Shown here: piece by piece, positions 60,358 to 64,000 of the stretch | Layout of the letters: each line of letters starts with the position of its first letter | Position numbering within the stretch: the first letter of the stretch is position 1 | DNA from: Thelephora terrestris | Taxonomy: Eukaryota > Basidiomycota > Agaricomycetes > Thelephorales > Thelephoraceae | Assembly (NCBI GenBank): GCA_015956445.1 | Contig: WIUZ02000001.1 | Span: 1,178,001 to 1,242,000 of the forward strand | Direction of reading: 5' to 3' | Length of the DNA stretch: 64,000 nucleotides | The notes under the pieces: model-generated | Databases searched by the model: none | The model's input: the letters and a program-made list of their open reading frames with translations, nothing else | Told to the model about the DNA's origin: nothing | Position numbers and translations under genes: made by a program

Positions 60358-61653
60358 ATGGCTAATTCCCTGGTCGTTCACGGTGCCATCTTTGCCGTCG
60401 GTGCGCTAGTCGGTGGTGGTATAGCAACTGCAGTTGCTCAGAAACGCGAGAAAATCCCACCCCAGAGCGTTGTGCGTTCCCAGCAACCTGTCGCACCAAT
60501 CCTCCACGTCGGGACAGCCGGGAATGCCGTCGTCGCCCCCGATGCCGCTGTATTGTGTCCGCCCTTGAAGTATGGGAACCCAGGTATGCTGCCTCCGCCA
60601 CTGCGTGAAGGTTGTTTTCCTACGTTTATTACTAGGCCCAATTCCCGATCAACTCGTCCGCAAAGCCTATGTGGCTGGTTATGATCGACGGCTGAGGCAC
60701 CCTGCTTGGGTATGTAATGCCCCTGCCCCCCACGACCAAACACCTGTACTTCTCTGAATTTGGGAATAGACAGCAGAACACCTCACCCAATCAGCCCTTC
60801 GAAAAAAAACTGATTCCAAGGAGTCAGACGCTGGCGACAGGTCGAAGAGCACCTTCGTAGAGGATGAAAGTATACCAGCGATGTTCCGTGCCAAACTGCA
60901 AGATTACTTCAGGAGCGGGTATGATAGGGGGCACATGGTACCTGCTGCCGATGCAAAGTTCTCCCAGGAGGCCATGGATGAAACCTTCTTGTTAACCAAC
61001 ATTGCGCCTCAGGTAGGGGCTGGGTTCAACCGCCATTGTGAGCTGCCTGGCTGACTGTTTGCTTGTACTACTGACTGACGTCGCCTAGATTGGGCGTACG
61101 TGGAGGACTGGTGCCGGAGGTTGACTGGATCATTCTCCGACGTATATGTTTTCACGATCCCCCTTTACCTTCCGAAGCAGGATCCTGACAGTAAATGGCG
61201 TGTCGCAAGTATTTCCTTAACAGTATATGATGAAACTCCCTGACTGGACTTTTTAACAGACGCATGAGGTCATTGGTTCCCCTCCAAACGTGGCCGTCCC
61301 GACTCATTTCGCTAAAGTCGTGTTGACGACTAAGCCATCTTCCCCAAGTACACCTAACATCCCAGAAATCAGCACAGGGGCATTCGTTCTCCCCAACGCC
61401 CCTATCCCTGATGAGGCACCACTAAAGAGTTTCGTGGTACCAGGTGGGGATCTCGCCGCCATTCTTGATGTTGTGTATCCACTAAACTGATCTATTTAGT
61501 CGAATCTGTTGAACGTGCCTCTGGACTGATTCTCTTCTCCGATGCCATAAAAAGTGCATCGAAGCATATTTGCCAGACGACGGAATGTCAGGTCATCGTT
61601 CGTCATTTCGACGATGCACAGAAGAAAATAGCTGGGCCGAAGGGTCAACGATG
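60358..61653 (+). CDS. NUC1: EndoG/Nuc1 mitochondrial DNA/RNA non-specific endonuclease
   Basis: Nuc1/EndoG is a mitochondrial nuclease involved in mtDNA turnover and cell death. The start MANSLVVHGAIFAVGALVGG is a hydrophobic N-terminal anchor in the inner membrane or intermembrane space. After an intron, LVRKAYVAGYDRRLRHPAW and AEHLTQSALRKKTDSKESDA; then the active site YDRGHMVPAADAKFSQEAMD (DRGH) and ETFLLTNIAPQVGAGFNRHY (Asn metal ligand). The intron after NRH removes about 61036-61088. Later come YVEDWCRRLTGSFSDVYVFT and IPLYLP, then EVIGSPPNVAVPTHFAKVVL. The last exon starts SVERASGLILFSDAI and ends QKKIAGPKGQR. Fold and catalytic residues are complete. Confidence 0.93.
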
Positions 61654-61828
61654 ATTATATAGTTCCGTACGATAGGTCTAGTACGCTGTCGGCATCATTG
61701 TGATGATGCGGTAATCCGCAATGAACTTTACCTCGTGTGAACCGGCGAAATTTATCAAAAATCGAGAAGTGATACGGGCAACATGAACGATTATCAACAG
61801 GTGAACATGAGTCGTACACGCATCCCGG

Positions 61829-63546
61829 TTATGTACTGGTCCAAGGATGGCTGACAAGGCGCTGGACGGAGATAAGTGCATGATACCGCACATCGTTGTC
61901 ATTGTGGGACATCAGCTCCATAACTCGGGTCTTCGCCCCGAGGTCCGTCAAGATCCTGGATGAAATGTTAGTGGTAGAAGTGCTACGGGAAGAGTATGTA
62001 CTTTTTTCCTTGCGGGTAGTGCTTGACGTATTGTCCGATATCGTGAGACGCGACTCCCAGGGCAAGCGGATCCTGAGAATTCTTGAGCAGCTCAACCAAT
62101 ACCCTACACCGTTGATGAGTTGTCTGAGTGAGGTATGGGGCGACTAAACAGACGTACTTGAGCTGTTGAAAGTTGTTGTCGTTCAATTTGGTCGCGTTCT
62201 CTTTCCAGAACATGTCTGACTCGTGGACAGGTGTCCAGGAAAGATGCCCCGATTGGAGTTCCGAACTGTATTCGTCGTACGTGCTGCCGGGGAAGTGGTT
62301 GGACACCATGAAAGGTTTAAAAGAAACAGGACGTACGTCAGACTCTCAAAGCGTGCTGAAAGTTCGTCCCTCAGGAATTGAACGTCCTCTACGATATCCT
62401 CGTCACCCCACTTCCGTGCAGACAGATTCTTGACGAAAGGCAGGAGTTGTGCCACAAGCATTGCTGGCAAGTTTGCCGCGGGTGCCTTCGTCACTAGGCC
62501 ACGAAAAGTGGCAACGATGACCCGTATCACTTTCTCCTTGACAGCTTCCTTGGCCACATCTGTTAGAAGGGGGATTATATCGTACTTCCTATCATCACGG
62601 GCATAAGTTTGTATAGGTAGGTCGGTCTGCCGAATACGAACTTGTTGATCTCTTCAGCGATTTCCTGCTCAAAAGTTAAGAGCCAGAGACAAAACGCGAT
62701 TTGATAGCACATCTGAGGACCGGGTTTGTGCTTAATGATATCCACCAATCTGGAAAGGAGATTAATCAAAGATAGCGTAGCATTTCAAATTCTTACCCTT
62801 GTATGATCTGTGGGATCCCCCAGACTGCCTTGCGTACTTCACATCGAGGGAGCAGCGCTTCTAGACATTGAACGGCAAGGTCTCGCTTGTGAGGAAAGGA
62901 TGGAGTCAGGAACGAGGAAAGGGTGTTGAGGAACGGATGGAGTATGCTTGGCACAATTGGTGTGGTTTCAGAGGACAAGAAAACAGCAAGGATCTGAGCA
63001 GTCTTAAGCTGGACAATATCGTCTTGAACGTCCAAAGCGCTAGAGATCGTGTCAGGAAATGTGCACTACCGAGTAATGTGGAGGTTACCGCAGAAGGGCG
63101 CCGTATGGGAGTTCTGGATCGGTTTCAAAGGCTCGAGTGAAGAGAGGTATCCTTTCATCGTGGTCTGGGATATTGCTTGGGAAGAGAAGTGGTATCGATT
63201 TTCAAGGACTCACCTAGCAGGGCATCTGCGATGTACACCAAGATGCACTGCATGGTGTCGATCCGCTGGAGTTTGCTAAGGAGCCGGAGGTAGAGAAGCG
63301 CATAGCTTTGTCCATCTGAAAGCAAGATTGAATCAATCTTTGCCTTTGGCTGGCGATCTACTTTCTTGAGAAGAGTGAGCTCGTCTGTTGTGACCAGCCC
63401 TGCGCGTTGATAACCCTAATTCTGCGGGTTGGTTTTGGGACTGCAGTGAACAAACGGTATGTACCAACTTCCCAGGGCACAGGTTTCGACTGAATTTTGG
63501 CGGACTGTTCATCCAGATATGCATTTGAGACCAGTGAGAGGGACAT
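61829..63546 (-). CDS. VMA13: V-type H+-ATPase regulatory subunit H (Vma13)
   Basis: Subunit H sits between V1 and Vo and stops ATP hydrolysis when the pump disassembles. The start MSLSLVSNAYLDEQSAKIQS then KPVPWE joins through an intron to GYQRAGLVTTDELTLLKKVD. Then DSILLSDGQSYALLYLRLLS and KLQRIDTMQCILVYIADALL, LKTAQILAVFLSSETTPIVP, HKRDLAVQCLEALLPRCEVR, VDIIKHKPGPQMCYQIAFCL and WLLTFEQEIAEEINK. Later blocks are EAVKEKVIRVIVATFRGLVT, SGHLSWTPVHESDMFWKENA and PLALGVASHDIGQYVKHYPQ. The C-terminal armadillo part is GAKTRVMELMSHNDNDVRYH. The stop at 61829 gives HPWTST. Convergent with the EndoG gene (175 bp gap). Confidence 0.94.
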
Positions 63547-64000
63547 TAGGGTGAGTGTCGGAAGGAAAGCCTTCCCAAACGGGAAAGACGGACAACGTGG
63601 GGACCAGCGACTACTGAGTGTTCGGAGCTGCCCAAGCCATGGATGGTCTGTACACGTTATCGCCTCAGGAGGCAAAGCGAGTGAAGCAGGAGGCATGAGT
63701 GACAGGTGTGCATTTAGACCAATTTACATATGTATGTACACATTAGTAGGGTTAACTTGAGCCAAGGAGCAAAGGACATCGGGCGGCGTAAGCTCACGAA
63801 CTTGGAAATTATAAGATGACTTGAGGCCGTGCAAAGTCCATAAATTGTACCAAGTCGGCGAATTCAAGTGGGAAAAGGTGAGAGTCTGAGACCTTGAGGA
63901 CCCAGCCAAAGTTCCAGGCGACTTGAGTAACTTTAGCGGTCGCCCGATTGAATCGGAAAAGGATCACTGATGCTACCCCGACGACCCGCCCTCCAAGCTG
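63547..64000. other. Upstream of VMA13; possible end of another gene at the window edge
   Basis: On the minus strand an open frame runs from the right edge to a stop at about 63806-63808. It includes ATAKVTQVAWNFGWVLKVSD and HLFPLEFADLVQFMDFARPQ. It has no stop for about 64 codons and could be a 3'-terminal exon of a gene beyond the window, but a second minus frame is also open and I recognise no family. The rest should hold the VMA13 promoter. Confidence 0.3.

Overview
This window is a gene-dense nuclear chromosome segment of a basidiomycete fungus, most likely an Agaricomycete. The basis is: about 32 eukaryotic housekeeping or fungal genes, almost all split by many short introns (mostly about 45-70 nt, with GT..AG ends); short intergenic gaps; a seven-transmembrane DUF6533-type gene typical of mushroom-forming fungi; a fungal Dicer; and basidiomycete versions of Rsp5, Cdc25, Mot1, Prp16 and Pin4. 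I see no rRNA, tRNA, CRISPR array or complete transposon. Exon limits below come from reading splice signals together with protein-family conservation; they are models, not transcript evidence.

Layout. 1-9.3 kb: the N-terminal part of Mot1 (minus, cut by the left edge), a JmjC oxygenase, a TBC Rab-GAP and the succinate dehydrogenase flavoprotein (all plus). 9.4-16.2 kb: Atp12 and an AlkB-like dioxygenase (minus), then a LETM1/Mdm38 protein and an alpha/beta hydrolase with an altered active site (plus). 16.3-22 kb: a small CYSTM protein, a LURP-one-related protein, eRF1 (minus), an Alba-type RNase P/MRP subunit and an unrecognised acidic protein. 22-33.4 kb: Prp16 and a phosducin-like protein (minus), a Dicer (plus) and Cia2 (minus). 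33.5-46.2 kb: a WD40 protein with SUMO-interaction-like motifs whose 5' half is a CpG desert, Pin4 and an MFS transporter (minus), a DUF6533 membrane protein, Ump1, the rRNA methyltransferase Bmt2, and a decayed D-lactate dehydrogenase pseudogene. 46.5-64 kb: the mRNA cap methyltransferase Abd1, Rsp5, an unknown membrane-anchored protein, Cdc25 and TRAPPC13 (minus), a PP2A-family phosphatase and an EndoG nuclease (plus), and V-ATPase subunit H (minus).

The genes do not form one pathway. Several share themes: mitochondrial function (SDH1, ATP12, LETM1, EndoG, the dead D-LDH), RNA processing and silencing (Prp16, Dicer, Pop7-like, Abd1, Bmt2, Pin4) and protein turnover (Ump1, Rsp5). Several pairs are head-to-head with 33-150 bp between start codons, implying shared promoters. 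I found no convincing new multi-gene system. The most unusual signals are the CpG-depleted block inside the WD40 gene, a JmjC metal-binding motif split by a GC-AG intron next to a 22-nt microexon, a PP2A-family gene whose first intron lacks a GT donor, and a hydrolase whose nucleophile serine is replaced by cysteine.
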